The notes beneath the pieces were generated by a model. It was not told the DNA's origin. It was given only the letters and a program-made list of their open reading frames with translations, and searched no databases. DNA of 5,181 nucleotides, from NCBI GenBank assembly GCA_946479125.1, contig CAMLET010000275.1, forward strand, positions 1-5,181, written 5' to 3'. A program made the translations under genes and the position numbers. Positions within the stretch are counted from its first letter, which is position 1. Each line of letters begins with the position of its first letter. Of this stretch, positions 4,069-5,181 are shown piece by piece. The DNA is from an uncultured Flavobacteriales bacterium. GTDB lineage: Bacteria > Bacteroidota > Bacteroidia > Flavobacteriales > Crocinitomicaceae.

Positions 4069-5181
4069 ATGAATAAGATACAAACACTGGGAGATTTAAA
4101 AAAATCCGGATACCAATCAAAATCAATCAAAGATGAATTACGCTCAAATTTGATTCGCGCTATCGAAAATGGGGAAAAACCTTTTCAGGGAATCCATGGT
4201 TACGAAACCACTGTCATTCCTGAATTAGAGCGCGCCATTTTATCAAAGCACAACATCAATTTATTAGGTTTGCGCGGACAGGCTAAAACGCGTTTAGCGC
4301 GCCTGATGGTTGGCTTGCTGGATGAATACATGCCCATCGTTGCCGGTTCTGAAGTCAATGATGATCCGTTAGCACCACTTTCGCGGTTTGCCCATGATTT
4401 AATCGAAGAGCTCGGAGACAAAACACCTATACAATGGGTACATCGTTCAGATCGATTCAGTGAAAAGCTGGCAACACCGGATGTTACCATTGCGGATATT
4501 ATTGGCGATGTAGATCCGATTAAGGCAGCCAATATGAAGCTTTCCTACGCCGACGAAAGAGTGATTCACTTTGGAATGATTCCTCGTTCCAATCGCTGTA
4601 TTTTTGTCATCAACGAATTACCTGATTTACAAGCACGTATTCAGGTAGCTCTTTTCAATATTTTGCAGGAAGGCGACATACAAATTCGCGGGTTCAAATT
4701 GCGCTTTCCGTTAGACATCCAATTTGTGTTTACAGCTAACCCGGAGGATTACACCAATCGCGGAAGTATTGTTACTCCTTTAAAAGACCGTATTGGTTCT
4801 CAGATCTTAACGCATTATCCTGAAAATATCGGTATTGCGCGCACCATCACCGAACAGGAAGCCGCTTTAACACCAGAGCAGCAACAGCGCATTTACGTTC
4901 CCGGATTGGCACGTGATATTATCGAACAAATTGGATTCGAAGCACGCAACAGTCCGTATATTGACGAAAAAAGCGGTGTGAGTGCACGTATGAGCATTAC
5001 TGCTTTTGAAAATTTGATCAGTACGGCCGAATTGCGCACGTTGAAACACAAGCAAAAACAAACCAGTGTGCGTTTAAGCGATTTCGAAGGATTGATTCCA
5101 GCCTTAACCGGTAAAATGGAATTGGTGTACGAAGGCGAACAGGAAGGAAGTACTTATGTTGCCGAGCAATTGATCGGAAGA
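4069..5181 (+). CDS. MoxR/magnesium-chelatase-like AAA+ ATPase (C-terminus off right edge)
   Basis: An open frame of 371 codons from ATG 4069 has no stop before the window ends. Nearly all of the AAA+ core is present. Walker A is GLRGQAKT (67-74) with Ala before the Lys, as is common in MoxR proteins. Walker B is CIFVINEL (177-184), ending Asn182-Glu183 rather than Asp-Glu; the INELPDL wording is, as I recall, typical of this family. Sensor 1 is Asn224 in TANPEDYTNRG (222-232), the likely arginine finger is Arg241 in LKDRIG (238-243), and sensor 2 is Arg307 in GVSARMS (303-309). An insertion rich in GSEVNDDP (93-100) lies between Walker A and B. Databases sometimes label relatives as sigma-54-interacting regulators or magnesium chelatase, but no DNA-binding domain is seen here. 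It should hydrolyse ATP as a ring and act with the VWA protein encoded just upstream. The start has no Shine-Dalgarno sequence and follows the VWA stop by 10 bases. Confidence 0.93.
   Translation, partial: MNKIQTLGDLKKSGYQSKSIKDELRSNLIRAIENGEKPFQGIHGYETTVIPELERAILSKHNINLLGLRGQAKTRLARLMVGLLDEYMPIVAGSEVNDDPLAPLSRFAHDLIEELGDKTPIQWVHRSDRFSEKLATPDVTIADIIGDVDPIKAANMKLSYADERVIHFGMIPRSNRCIFVINELPDLQARIQVALFNILQEGDIQIRGFKLRFPLDIQFVFTANPEDYTNRGSIVTPLKDRIGSQILTHYPENIGIARTITEQEAALTPEQQQRIYVPGLARDIIEQIGFEARNSPYIDEKSGVSARMSITAFENLISTAELRTLKHKQKQTSVRLSDFEGLIPALTGKMELVYEGEQEGSTYVAEQLIGR

Noticed and set aside
4200..4532. Leftward 110-codon open frame inside the AAA+ gene
   Set aside because: It lies wholly opposite conserved AAA+ coding sequence and contains no recognisable motif, so it is a shadow frame.

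Overview
The window looks like chromosomal DNA from a Bacteroidota bacterium, probably of the Flavobacteriales. The DNA is AT-rich. No start codon has an obvious Shine-Dalgarno sequence, and one promoter carries the Bacteroidota -7 box (TAnnTTTG). The intergenic gaps hold short GC-rich hairpin repeats of a kind I associate with this phylum. The genus cannot be fixed from this sequence.

Layout, left to right. At 1-342 (minus) is the N-terminal part of a small secreted protein that runs off the left edge. At 343-594 is a gap with three inverted repeats; two read as terminators for leftward transcription, and one of those closes the operon to its right. At 595-2620 (all minus) lie three complete genes in the transcription order pirin-family cupin, NfsB-like nitroreductase, YceI-family lipocalin-fold protein. 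Their two gaps are filled by GC-rich palindromic repeats. At 2621-2948 is a 328-base divergent intergenic region holding the pirin promoter, a perfect 12-bp palindrome, two repeat elements, a second near-copy of the palindrome, and a possible promoter for the rightward genes. At 2949-5181 (plus) are a VWA-domain protein and, 10 bases later, a MoxR/magnesium-chelatase-like AAA+ ATPase cut by the right edge.

How the genes may work together. The leftward operon groups a pirin, a flavin nitroreductase and a YceI protein, which fits a stress or detoxification cassette for quinone-like or other electrophilic compounds; that role is inferred from the families. The rightward pair is a two-part AAA+/VWA machine of the magnesium-chelatase type: the ATPase probably remodels a target that the VWA protein recruits through its metal-ion site. 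The target is unknown, and this pairing is an already known architecture.

The observations most worth a second look are the CCATGG-centred palindrome, present at both divergent promoters; the shared bulged hairpin repeat in two gaps; and the isolated second terminator at 369-405, which could end a short untranslated RNA. I see no CRISPR array, tRNA, rRNA, transposase or clearly novel multi-gene system.
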